A DNA stretch of 64,000 bases from Pelagicoccus sp. SDUM812003 (GTDB lineage Bacteria > Verrucomicrobiota > Verrucomicrobiia > Opitutales > Opitutaceae). The notes beneath the pieces are model-generated. The model was not told where the DNA came from and ran no database searches. It worked only from the letters and a program-made list of their open reading frames with translations. The translations under genes and the position numbers were made by a program. The stretch lies in NCBI RefSeq assembly GCF_031127815.1, contig NZ_JARXHY010000009.1, forward strand, positions 164,686-228,685, written 5' to 3'. Below, piece after piece: positions 44,370-52,673 of the stretch (position 1 is its first letter; each line of letters begins with the position of its first letter).

Positions 44370-44401
44370 AAAAAGCCGCAGCGTTCGAAACGCCGCGGCT
44401 T
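44370..44401 (-). terminator. Rho-independent terminator of the phosphofructokinase gene
   Basis: Arms AAGCCGCAGCGTT (44373-44385) and AACGCCGCGGCTT (44389-44401) pair over 13 positions with one wobble and enclose CGA. On the minus strand the T run comes from 44374-44370. It lies about 60 bases beyond the stop codon of the phosphofructokinase gene. Confidence 0.87.
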
Positions 44402-44462
44402 GAAATTTTCTTCAGGTGGCGCGAGACGTCCTCGGCTCGCGCGTCCCACCATTCACCCGATC

Positions 44463-45689
44463 TTAGTGCGAAGTGTCCTGCACCTTGCCCTTGGGCTGGC
44501 CGATCTCCGCGAGCAGTTCGTTGAACCAGTCCTGGTTGGTGTCGAAAGGCTTGCCGCCGGCCACGCGATCGAATTCGCAAGCCCGTAGGATGTCGCGGTT
44601 GTTTTCGTCGTGACCGATCACGCCGCTTTCACCGTCAAACGCAGCCTCAACAGCCTTGTCGACGCAGCTCTTGATCAGGTTCAAGTCCTTGACGTTGGCC
44701 GCTGCAGCGCGCGAGTAGTAGCCGCTCTTCTGAACGAGTACCTTCTCCGCTCCGATCAGTTCCTTGAACTGCTTGGCGAAGTACTGGCCTGGGTTGATGA
44801 AGTCGAGCTGCACGTGACCGAAGGCGTCGCGGATGATTTCTTCGCCCGCCGCTTCCTTCTTGGCTACGATGTCAGCCACGCCAGCGCCCTCGGAGAGGAA
44901 GATGTTGACCGCGTCGTGCTCGTCGAGCTGCTTGCGCAAACGATCGGCTTCCGCTTCCAGGTCAATGCTGAGCTCCGGCACGTAGACCGCGTGCACGTCG
45001 TGACGCTCGCGGGAGAGGCCGATTTCCGGCACCCAGTACCGGCACTTCTGGCGCTTGTGGTACTCGTAAGCGGTGTAGGCCGCGAGCCAGCCGCAGTGGC
45101 GGCCCATCACTTCGTGGATGATCAGCATGCGCGGGCTGCTGTTGTGCTCGGCCACCACGTTTTCAAAATAGTTCGCCCCATGCTCGGCCGCGGTGTAGGC
45201 GCCCAGGGACTGCTTGATCGGGTAGACGTCGTTGTCGATAGTCTTGGGCAGACCGATGACGCGCAAGGCGTAGTCGTTCTTGGCCAAATAAGCCGCCAGG
45301 TCCGCCGCCGCAGTGTTGGTGTCGTCGCCACCGATGGTGTGGAGAACGTCCACGCCATCCTTGACCAGCTGGTCGGCTGCTACCTTCTGAGGGTCTTCGC
45401 CTTCCTTGACCAGGCCGCGCTTCACGCAGTCCTTGACGTTGGTCAGCTTGACGCGGCTGTTGCCGATGGGGCTGCCGCCAAACAGGTGCAAGTTGCCCGC
45501 ATTTTTGCGCACTTCCGGGGTCACTTCGTAGCTCAAGCCTTTCAGCAGCCCGTAGTAGCCGTTCTTGTAGCAGATAATCTCCACGTCCGGATCGATTTCC
45601 GTGTAACGCTGGATCAAACCACCAATTGCGGAGGAGAGACAAGGGGCTAAGCCGCCTGCCGTGAGGATGCCTACTTTCTTCACTTTCAT
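44463..45689 (-). CDS. pfp: Pyrophosphate-dependent 6-phosphofructokinase
   Basis: A 408-residue phosphofructokinase. The GGDDT motif (in LHTIGGDDTNTAA) has Asp where ATP enzymes have Gly, which marks PPi use. The fructose-6-phosphate site is PKTIDNDV and the segment MGRHCGWLAAYTA gives the second substrate part. The enzyme converts fructose-6-phosphate to the 1,6-bisphosphate in a reversible reaction, so it can serve glycolysis and gluconeogenesis. PPi-type enzymes of this length are common in Verrucomicrobiota. It ends in a strong terminator; a chain of hairpins lies upstream at 45787-45841. Confidence 0.93.
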   Translation of the reverse strand: MKVKKVGILTAGGLAPCLSSAIGGLIQRYTEIDPDVEIICYKNGYYGLLKGLSYEVTPEVRKNAGNLHLFGGSPIGNSRVKLTNVKDCVKRGLVKEGEDPQKVAADQLVKDGVDVLHTIGGDDTNTAAADLAAYLAKNDYALRVIGLPKTIDNDVYPIKQSLGAYTAAEHGANYFENVVAEHNSSPRMLIIHEVMGRHCGWLAAYTAYEYHKRQKCRYWVPEIGLSRERHDVHAVYVPELSIDLEAEADRLRKQLDEHDAVNIFLSEGAGVADIVAKKEAAGEEIIRDAFGHVQLDFINPGQYFAKQFKELIGAEKVLVQKSGYYSRAAAANVKDLNLIKSCVDKAVEAAFDGESGVIGHDENNRDILRACEFDRVAGGKPFDTNQDWFNELLAEIGQPKGKVQDTSH

Positions 45690-45786
45690 AGTTCGAAAAT
45701 TTCAGAGGGACGGCATTGCTAGAGCGCTTTCCGAAGAAATACAAGAAAGCAGGAGCAGGAATTCGCTTGTTGGCGAGTCGCAAAAC

Positions 45787-45841
45787 GGCGGGTCAGCGCC
45801 CCGCCCTACAAACATCCTGTAGGTCGCCGCGCCGAGGCGAC
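45787..45841. repeat. Chain of three GC-rich hairpins
   Basis: Three head-to-tail inverted repeats share a base at each junction: GGCGGG/CCCGCC (45787-45805), CCTACA/TGTAGG (45805-45823) and GTCGCC/GGCGAC (45823-45841). They lie in the 177-base gap between the phosphatase stop and the phosphofructokinase start. Such repeats are likely intergenic sequence elements, not terminators, as there is no T tract. Confidence 0.55.
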
Positions 45842-45866
45842 ACCCCATCGCGCCGACCGATTCGAC

Positions 45867-47477
45867 CTACTCCTCCCTGCGATTCTCCGCTGGCAAGAGC
45901 TCGATCAATTCGTTCGGCCGTCCCGCCCGTTTCTTCAAGGTGAAGGCGTCGTACAGCCGCCCGGTCGCGGTGAAGGCCTTGTATTCCAACTCGTCGCCCG
46001 CGATCGAAATCACCTGATACAGCTGCGCGTCCTCCGCTACCCGCTTGGCGAAATCTCCCTTGGTGATGTCGTACATTTTGGGCCCGCTCACCGATACCAC
46101 ATACACCGTGCCAATCTCCGGGTCGTAGGCCTGCTGGTAGCCGCTGGGGATGTTCGCGAAATCCGCCGTGTCACGAATATCGCCGGTGCGGGCGTAGGTA
46201 TGGTCATGACCGTTGAGCACAAGATCCACTTTGAACTCGTCGAAAACCGGCTTCCACAGCTCGCGCAGCTCCTTGTTGTCGCGATCGCTGGCTGGGGAAA
46301 AGATTGGGTGGTGAAAGGTCAGCACCGTCCAGCGATTCGTGTTATCCTCCAAGACCTTGCGCAGCCAAGGAACCTGCTCCTCTCGGCTGCGGTTGGAATC
46401 GAGCGAGATGAAACGCGTCCCTTGATAATCGATGTAATAACAAGTCTCCTCCGTGCCGCCCGGACCCCCTTGCAGAGGAAAGGAAAACTGAGGCCGCCAG
46501 TGCGTGCTCACTGTCGGAATACCGCGATTTTGCAGGCGATCGCGCAAGGGTTGCTTGTCGACCTCCGTGCCGAGCAGGTCCTCCTCCAAGTAACCCGTCA
46601 GCTCCTCGACGCCCTCACCCACCAAGATGATCTCGTCATCGTCATTGACCTCCAGATACGCGCTGCGCCCATCGGCACTTCGAGCCGTCACCTTGTAGAG
46701 CTCCTTCCCATCGTCGGACTTGGTTTCTACGATCTCCACATCCAGATCCAGCGCCGCGCCATCCTTGGCGTTCCAGAAACGCTCGTTGGCCGGGCCTTGG
46801 TTGGCTCGAAAGTACTCATGATTTCCAGGGGTCGCGATCACGGGAATGGTGCCATTCACCCAGCCTGGAGCTCCATGCCATTCGCCCCATTCCGCGTCCA
46901 GCTCGTCGCGGTTGATCAAGTCCCCCGCATGCAGCGAAAACGCCGCTCGCGGAGCCTCGCTAAACGCCTCGCGAAACACGCGCGACCAGTGCGTCTTCAC
47001 CTCGTTTTGAGCATCGCCGAAGTAGATGAAGGTAAACGGCTCCGCCGTGGCGCTGGCGGTGCGAAAGTGGAAGTACTCGCTCCAGTTCTCCCCATCGCCC
47101 ACCCGATAGGCGTAGAGCGTATCCGGCTCCAGACTACGAAACGTCACCGAGTGGTAGTGGGCCTCGTTGATATCGCTCTTGAAAAATTCGGTGGTCGCTT
47201 TGAAGCGATCCGGCTTCAGAGCCCGCCCGTTGGCATTGGCGATGGCGATCTCCGCCACCGCTTGCTTGACCGACGTATCCGTGCGCCACGTGACCGCCTG
47301 GGTGGTGGCAGGATCATCGTTCCAGGTAAGCACCACCCGCTCCGGGATCGGCGTAGGCGCATGTTCGAGCTCGACGGCAAACTTCGCCGGATGCCAATGG
47401 TCACCGGATTCGTGGGCCAGCAAAGCAAACGGCGTCGCCAGCAGCAGAAGTAAAAGGGATTTTCGTAAGTGTTTCAT
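45867..47477 (-). CDS. Secreted purple-acid-type metallophosphatase
   Basis: A 536-residue exported enzyme. The signal peptide ends PFALLAHES. An N-terminal fibronectin-III-like domain (residues about 40-145: ERVVLTWNDDPATTQAVTWR) is followed by a calcineurin-like metallophosphatase domain. Its ligand motifs are in order: YFGDAQN, HAGDLINRDE, TPGNHEYF, TFHHPIF and NGHDHTYART. This is the layout of purple acid phosphatases. It probably releases phosphate from organic esters outside the cytoplasm. It is 96 bases downstream of the TonB receptor gene, beyond a terminator, on the same strand, and the two fit a phosphate-ester uptake locus. An insert of about 70 residues between GNHE and FHHP is unusual in length. 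Confidence 0.9.
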   Translation of the reverse strand: MKHLRKSLLLLLLATPFALLAHESGDHWHPAKFAVELEHAPTPIPERVVLTWNDDPATTQAVTWRTDTSVKQAVAEIAIANANGRALKPDRFKATTEFFKSDINEAHYHSVTFRSLEPDTLYAYRVGDGENWSEYFHFRTASATAEPFTFIYFGDAQNEVKTHWSRVFREAFSEAPRAAFSLHAGDLINRDELDAEWGEWHGAPGWVNGTIPVIATPGNHEYFRANQGPANERFWNAKDGAALDLDVEIVETKSDDGKELYKVTARSADGRSAYLEVNDDDEIILVGEGVEELTGYLEEDLLGTEVDKQPLRDRLQNRGIPTVSTHWRPQFSFPLQGGPGGTEETCYYIDYQGTRFISLDSNRSREEQVPWLRKVLEDNTNRWTVLTFHHPIFSPASDRDNKELRELWKPVFDEFKVDLVLNGHDHTYARTGDIRDTADFANIPSGYQQAYDPEIGTVYVVSVSGPKMYDITKGDFAKRVAEDAQLYQVISIAGDELEYKAFTATGRLYDAFTLKKRAGRPNELIELLPAENRREE

Positions 47478-47504
47478 CGATACAAAACTAAAATTCGTTT
47501 CAAA

Positions 47505-47537
47505 GCAAAAAAGAGAGGCGCTCGCACGCGCCTCTCG
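47505..47537 (-). terminator. Rho-independent terminator of TonB receptor 2
   Basis: Perfect 9-base arms GAGAGGCGC (47513-47521) and GCGCCTCTC (47528-47536) with a 6-base loop. On the minus strand six T follow (47512-47507). It lies between the receptor stop (47574) and the phosphatase start (47477). Confidence 0.9.
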
Positions 47538-47573
47538 TGTTTTAGAAATTTCGATCCTTCTTCAGCCGAGGTC

Positions 47574-50456
47574 TTAGAACTCGAACTCCGCTCCGAAGGT
47601 AAACTTGCGTCCAGCGAAGCTGGCATCTTCCACGAACTGGGCATAGCCTTGGTAGGAGATCTGAGGACGATCCGTCAGGTTGGTCGCGGTGGCGAAGAGT
47701 CGCACGCCTTCGTTAACCTGATAGGATACTTCCGCGTCCACCCGCTCCTCGGCAGCGTAGAACTCGTCGCTCTCGATATCGTCTCCAAGACCCTCGATAT
47801 AGTCGTCGCGGAAGCGATAGTCGATGCGGGCGCTGAGGTTCCCAAGGTTATAGTCCAAGGTCGCGGTATAGAGCAGCTCCGAAAAGCCTTCCAGCGGTAG
47901 TTCGCGGCCGTCAGTACGATTTGGATACTCGGCATCGCTCTCGGTGAAGGTGGTGCTCAGAGCGACCCCAAAACCGCGCAGGGCGCCGGGCAGGAAGTAG
48001 AGCTGCTGGCGAGCGATCAGCTCGATGCCATAGTTGGTGGCTCCCGCTCCGTTGACCGGACGCTCGTATTCCAGATCGCCGCCGTCGGCTGGGATGGGGA
48101 TGCCGTTTTCGTCCAGCTCGTCGAAGTCGTAAACCTGCGTGTAGGTGAAGTTTTTGATATCCTTGTAGAAGACGCCGATGGAGTAGAGGCCGCCGCGCTC
48201 GGTGTAGTACTCGATCTGGGCGTCGAGGTTGTCGGACTCCGCCGGGATCAGATTCGGGTTGCCGTCTTCGATGTTGCCATCGTCATCCACCCAACGGCCA
48301 CGCGACAATTCGCTTAAGCGGGGGCGGGCGTAGCTCTTGTTGTAGCTCTCGCGGAGAATGAGGTTCTCGCTGAGCGCGTGACGGAAGTGAATGCCGGGGA
48401 GCCAAAAAGAGTGCGAGTTGCCACTCTGCACCGGTGTCACAGTCGCCACGTCGTCCAGGTAGCTGACGATCTTGTTGGTATTGTCCCACTTGTTTTCTTC
48501 GAAGCGAACGCCTGCAATGATGGTGTGGATTCCGGTCTCGTAGGTGCCCATCACGTAAGCGGCGCTTACGGTTTCCTCCGCGTCGTAGTCTTCCACGTTG
48601 CTATCCTCTAGGGAATCGTCCTCCACAAACTCGAAGAGCTCCGGATTCGTATTCAACATATCGAGACCGATCTGCGGCTGCACGTTGTAGTACTTTTCCT
48701 TGAGAAAAATGACTTCGTCGGTCGGCACGATGACGTCCGCATATGGAAAATCTTCGTCCATCTCGTAGAGGTCCACCGTCATATCGCGGAACTGCGAGCT
48801 CTTGCGGTATTTGGCTCCAGTCTTGAAGGTGAAGCTGCCACTTTCGCCAGCGAATTTTCGCTCCCAATCGATGCGGGCGCTGTGAACCTTCTCTTCCTTC
48901 ACGCCCCAGATGTCCTCCAGTTCGCCTTCGGTCATCTGGCTCAGATCGGTGGAATCGACTCCATTGACCACGTTCACTGCGATATCGCCACGGGCGTCGA
49001 CAATATCGTATTCGAAAATAAACCACGGATCTTCCGGCTCCATGAGCATGTTAAGCTCGCTGTCGTCGTTGATCTTCGCCTTGTTTCGCGAGAAATAGAC
49101 ATCGTAGGTCAAAAGGTTCGACTCCAACTCGTGTCGTCCGCCCATGGATACGGAGTACAGGTCGTTATCTTGATCATCCAAAGTTCCAATCCAGCCGCGA
49201 GAGGCTTCGCTGTCTTCCGAACCACGGCCGTAGGTCGGAGTCAGAGCAGCGTAGGTCTTGCTTCCGTCAGCGTCGTTGTCGAACTCGGTGTCGATATCGA
49301 TATCGGTCTCATACTTCACGCCGCTGCGCTCGTACTGGCTGATCATAGGGCGGAAGTAGAAGGAGTTGCGTTCGTCCGTGCGGAAGTCGATCGAGCCGCT
49401 CAGCGTCTGCGTGGTGGTGGTGCGGGTGTCGTGCTCAAAGTGAGTCGACTCCATGAACCAAACCGGCGTATCGTAAGCGTCGAGCCCCAGCTCGGGATTG
49501 GTTTCCGGAGTGACTTGCACCCAGTCCTGGTCCGCATTGCGAGAGTAGCGGTCCGTCTCGTAGCTGCTGACAGTGAAGGCGATGCCGAGGTTCTTCTCGC
49601 CGCCGCCCATGCTCAAGAGGTCGGAGTAGGAAAAGGTGGCTGCGTGCCCCCAGTTGTCCGGCTCTTCGTTAAGCACTCCTGCGACCTTAAGCTTCATCTT
49701 TTGCCCATCACGTTCGAAGGCGCTGCGTGTCACCAAGTTTATGATACCGCCAATGGCGTCGCCATCTTGGTCAGGCGTCGGAGCCTTGATCACTTCGATG
49801 TTGGTCACGCCATCGGCTGCCATCTGGCGCGGGTTGTAGCTGTTGCTGCCGCCCGAGGACGGAACGCGGTTTCCGTCCATCTGCACCGAGTTGAACTCGC
49901 CCGCGATGCCGCGGATGTTGATGCTGCCTTGAGAACCGTCCTGCGACTCGTCCACGCTGATGCCGGGCAAGCGCTGCAGAGCCTGCCCGATATTGCCATC
50001 GAGCACCGCCCCGAAGTTCTCTTCCGAAACCACATTCACGATGCCGGCGGCGGTCTTCTGCTGGTTGATGGCTCGGGCCTGACCCGACATGAAGCCGCGC
50101 ACCGTGACCGACTCGAGCTCGACCACCCGCGATTCCAAATACACGTCGATCTCCTTCGCAGCTCCCGAGGGGATCGCTACCTGCTCAGTGTATGAGACCA
50201 GTCCCACGTAGTCCACTTTCACCTGCTGCGTTCCAGCAGGCACTTCAGAGATGGTGAAACGACCCAAGGCATCGGTGTAGTCCTTCAGACTGGTTCCAGG
50301 GACGGAGACGATCGCTCCCTGTAAGGAACGTCCGCTATCCGCTTCTCTGACCTGACCGGTCAAGGTGCCGGAGTTCGATTGGGCATTTGCCGCAAAAGCT
50401 ATGCTGAAAGCTAACAATCCGAAAAAGGCCTTTCGGAAACGTGTTACCAGTCGCAT
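47574..50456 (-). CDS. TonB-dependent receptor with carboxypeptidase-like N-domain
   Basis: A 960-residue outer-membrane receptor. After the signal peptide (MRLVTRFRKAFFGLLAFSIA, cut near FAANAQ) comes a CarboxypepD_reg-like domain (GTLTGQVREADSGRSLQGAI, then DALGRFTISEVPAG). The plug domain follows (IGQALQRLPGISVDESQDGS), and the barrel ends in TFGAEFEF with C-terminal Phe. The start at 50456 has AAGG four bases ahead; the frame is open to 50546. It is flanked by a phosphatase and by two nucleotidase genes on the same strand, so an organic phosphate compound is a reasonable guess for the ligand. A possible regulated promoter lies at 50571-50618. Confidence 0.92.
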   Translation of the reverse strand: MRLVTRFRKAFFGLLAFSIAFAANAQSNSGTLTGQVREADSGRSLQGAIVSVPGTSLKDYTDALGRFTISEVPAGTQQVKVDYVGLVSYTEQVAIPSGAAKEIDVYLESRVVELESVTVRGFMSGQARAINQQKTAAGIVNVVSEENFGAVLDGNIGQALQRLPGISVDESQDGSQGSINIRGIAGEFNSVQMDGNRVPSSGGSNSYNPRQMAADGVTNIEVIKAPTPDQDGDAIGGIINLVTRSAFERDGQKMKLKVAGVLNEEPDNWGHAATFSYSDLLSMGGGEKNLGIAFTVSSYETDRYSRNADQDWVQVTPETNPELGLDAYDTPVWFMESTHFEHDTRTTTTQTLSGSIDFRTDERNSFYFRPMISQYERSGVKYETDIDIDTEFDNDADGSKTYAALTPTYGRGSEDSEASRGWIGTLDDQDNDLYSVSMGGRHELESNLLTYDVYFSRNKAKINDDSELNMLMEPEDPWFIFEYDIVDARGDIAVNVVNGVDSTDLSQMTEGELEDIWGVKEEKVHSARIDWERKFAGESGSFTFKTGAKYRKSSQFRDMTVDLYEMDEDFPYADVIVPTDEVIFLKEKYYNVQPQIGLDMLNTNPELFEFVEDDSLEDSNVEDYDAEETVSAAYVMGTYETGIHTIIAGVRFEENKWDNTNKIVSYLDDVATVTPVQSGNSHSFWLPGIHFRHALSENLILRESYNKSYARPRLSELSRGRWVDDDGNIEDGNPNLIPAESDNLDAQIEYYTERGGLYSIGVFYKDIKNFTYTQVYDFDELDENGIPIPADGGDLEYERPVNGAGATNYGIELIARQQLYFLPGALRGFGVALSTTFTESDAEYPNRTDGRELPLEGFSELLYTATLDYNLGNLSARIDYRFRDDYIEGLGDDIESDEFYAAEERVDAEVSYQVNEGVRLFATATNLTDRPQISYQGYAQFVEDASFAGRKFTFGAEFEF

Positions 50457-50570
50457 CGCCTTGAGAGAGATTCTCTGAGTGTAGTTTGATATAGATTCAA
50501 GGTCCATGACACCCTGAACAACTCTCCCAGCGCACCCGCCGGTCAATCGTCAATCGCTAGAGCGGAATCA

Positions 50571-50618
50571 ATTTTGCGTGCCCGTAACCTGCATCGTCAA
50601 ACCGACACAAACGACACA
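50571..50618 (-). promoter_or_regulatory. Promoter with direct repeats before TonB receptor 2
   Basis: On the minus strand, TTGACG (50595-50600) and CAAAAT (50571-50576) are 18 bases apart. Directly upstream is the direct repeat TGTGTCG-TT-TGTGTCG (50603-50618). A direct repeat at this place is the layout of activator sites such as Pho boxes, though the sequence is not the canonical one. The start codon is about 115 bases downstream. Confidence 0.35.
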
Positions 50619-50736
50619 CGATCGAAAGACAAGTATCAACATTTTACCTACACTGATCTTACGGAATCCACTGAAGTGACCCGACCCGCAAAGACCCTTA
50701 TTCAATAGAGGCCAGCAGACTAGCCAAAGTCAATGC

Positions 50737-51654
50737 TCACCCCATCGCACTCCTCACCCACTGCGGCTGCTGACGCATCGCGAGGACATCTCCACGCCCC
50801 AACTCCACATCGATCCGTCCCAAGCGCATGCCGGCCCAGCCTTGCTGGGTGATGCGCGTCACGCCGCCGCCCTTGCGCGGGAGCTCCACTAGCTCATCAA
50901 GGAAGGTGTGCGAATGCCCGCCTAAGATGAGGTCAACTCCCTCGACTTCAGCAGGAAAACGGTCGTCGCGCATCTCCTCGCCTTCGTAACGGGTATTGTA
51001 GCCCATGTGCGAGAGGCAAACGATCACGTTGCAGCCACGAGCCTTCAGCTCGCTCACGCACCGCCGGGCCGACTCCACCGGATCGAGATAGACTACTCCC
51101 TCATGGTTGGCCGGGCTCACCATGCCCTCTAGCTGGCAAAGGAGTCCAAAAATCCCTACCCGAAACGGACCGATCTCTTTGATGGTCCATGGCTTGATCA
51201 GAGGGGCCAGCTCCTTGGCACCGCTCCAGTCGAGATTGCTGGAAACCCACTGGAATGCGGCGTTGGGCATAGTTTTCTCCAGTCCTTCGATCCCGTTATC
51301 GAACTCGTGATTTCCCACCGTAGCGACCTCATACCCCATACGATTCATGGCCTCGATCTCCACCTCGCCTCCGTAGAGATTGTAGTAGGGCGTGCCCTGA
51401 AACATGTCACCGCTGTCGACGAGCAAGGTGTATTCCTCGCGCTCGCGTATCCGGTCGATCAATACCTTCCGTCGAGCCACACCACCGAGCCCCTGATTTC
51501 GGCCACCGTCCAAGGGGAAAGGATCGATGCGCGAGTGCGTGTCGTTGGTCTGCAGGATTGTGAGCGTCGGCCTTGGTTGCGACACCTTGCCCAGCGCTCC
51601 CGATAGCGCTGTCAGTCCCAATCCCGCTGTCCCAATAAAACGTCTACGATTCAT
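50737..51654 (-). CDS. 5'-nucleotidase metallophosphatase domain (split enzyme, N-part)
   Basis: A 305-residue protein equal to the catalytic half of UshA-type 5'-nucleotidases. It has a twin-arginine signal (RRRFIGTAGLGLTALSGALG). The metal motifs are LQTNDTHSRIDPFP, DSGDMFQGTPYY, VGNHEFDNG, LSHMGYN and GGHSHTFLDE. The protein stops after the phosphatase domain, where UshA would go on to the substrate-binding domain; that part is encoded by the gene 17 bases upstream. Together they should hydrolyse nucleotides or similar phosphate esters in the periplasm. The start ATG at 51654 is clear. Confidence 0.93.
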   Translation of the reverse strand: MNRRRFIGTAGLGLTALSGALGKVSQPRPTLTILQTNDTHSRIDPFPLDGGRNQGLGGVARRKVLIDRIREREEYTLLVDSGDMFQGTPYYNLYGGEVEIEAMNRMGYEVATVGNHEFDNGIEGLEKTMPNAAFQWVSSNLDWSGAKELAPLIKPWTIKEIGPFRVGIFGLLCQLEGMVSPANHEGVVYLDPVESARRCVSELKARGCNVIVCLSHMGYNTRYEGEEMRDDRFPAEVEGVDLILGGHSHTFLDELVELPRKGGGVTRITQQGWAGMRLGRIDVELGRGDVLAMRQQPQWVRSAMG

Positions 51655-51671
51655 CTTGTAACGCTCCTTCC

Positions 51672-52442
51672 CTATTCGACGAAAAACACACGCCCTTCTC
51701 CGGCATCCCGAATCTCGATGCCATTCCTAGTCAGCTGCGAGAGGTGCAGCACGATGGCATCGCGTTGTACCAAGTTTGTCGATACGTCTTTCTCAATGAT
51801 CCACTCCGGTTTGAAAAGTCTATCCCAGGTCGATACCAGATAGTCGATGCTGACCATGCGATACGTCTTCCTGGGATCGATTAGCTCCCCATTTATCCGC
51901 GCCTCCACAACCTCTTGATCGCTGTTGATCGCCACGCGTATTCCCGAAACGGCGACACCGCCGCTGCCCGCGATCTGCCGGGCCAGCTCTTCCACCAGCT
52001 CGCCCTTCACTTCCAAATAGGTCAGGTAGTTTTCGAAGGGCGACAGCTCCATGATCAAACCCATGGTAAGCGGCCCTTCGGGCAAATCGCGCCGCAGGCC
52101 ACCGAAGTTCGTCACCGCCAGGTCCACCGGCGCCTCGAACTCCGTCTCGCCGACGAACCTCAAGGAATCCGCCACCAGATTCGAAAGCCCGCATTCCGGT
52201 CGGGTGCGCGTGAGCGGCTCCGCCGCTACCCCGATCACCTCCGCAGCGAAGGCTTCCACGCCTTCGCGAAAGGGACGCAAATAATCCGCCATCTCCGCGT
52301 CAGCCGGCAAATCCGACGAAACCGGGAGGGCCTCGAAAATGACCTCCGATCCTTGCGTCGTGTCGGCGGCCGACGCCGACGTAAGCGCCGCGGCCCACCC
52401 CAGCAGGGCCCCTACCCAGATTCCTCTTCCTCGCATCATCAT
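51672..52442 (-). CDS. 5'-nucleotidase C-terminal domain (split enzyme, C-part)
   Basis: A roughly 256-residue exported protein equal to the C-terminal substrate-binding half of UshA-type enzymes. Motifs of that half are ECGLSNLVADSLRFVGETEF, DLAVTNFGGLRRDLPEGPLT, LSPFENYLTYLEVKG and GIRVAINSDQEVV. It begins with its own signal peptide of Sec type (GALLGWAAALTSASAAD). The start is one of three adjacent ATG codons (52442, 52439, 52436). It precedes the N-part gene by 17 bases and is in the same transcript. The domain order on the chromosome is the reverse of the single-chain enzyme. Confidence 0.9.
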   Translation of the reverse strand: MMMRGRGIWVGALLGWAAALTSASAADTTQGSEVIFEALPVSSDLPADAEMADYLRPFREGVEAFAAEVIGVAAEPLTRTRPECGLSNLVADSLRFVGETEFEAPVDLAVTNFGGLRRDLPEGPLTMGLIMELSPFENYLTYLEVKGELVEELARQIAGSGGVAVSGIRVAINSDQEVVEARINGELIDPRKTYRMVSIDYLVSTWDRLFKPEWIIEKDVSTNLVQRDAIVLHLSQLTRNGIEIRDAGEGRVFFVE

Positions 52443-52673
52443 TCCAAAGGATAGCATCCTGCCTGCCATCCGCCCCCAGGCAAGCCCTCCGAGCGCCTAT
52501 CGAGCCACAAAACCGCGCCAAGTCGGCGTGAAAGCAGCCCGCGCCATCCCCTCGCCGAGCCGAACCGCCACCCCGACTCACTCCTCTTGCGTAAAAAGCC
52601 CTCAAAAACAGCTACTCGCCTCGCCAATCGTTCCAACCGGGCCACCTTGGCGTCGACGAGACGATCGAGCAAG

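Noticed and set aside
48882..50195. 437-codon plus-strand frame inside TonB receptor 2
   Set aside because: Antisense to the conserved plug and barrel regions. The sequence is Val/His-rich and unlike any family.
50603..50618. Canonical Pho box before TonB receptor 2
   Set aside because: The direct repeat TGTGTCG has a 9-base period and not the CTGTCAT sequence with 11-base period of the known box. I list it only as a candidate regulatory site.
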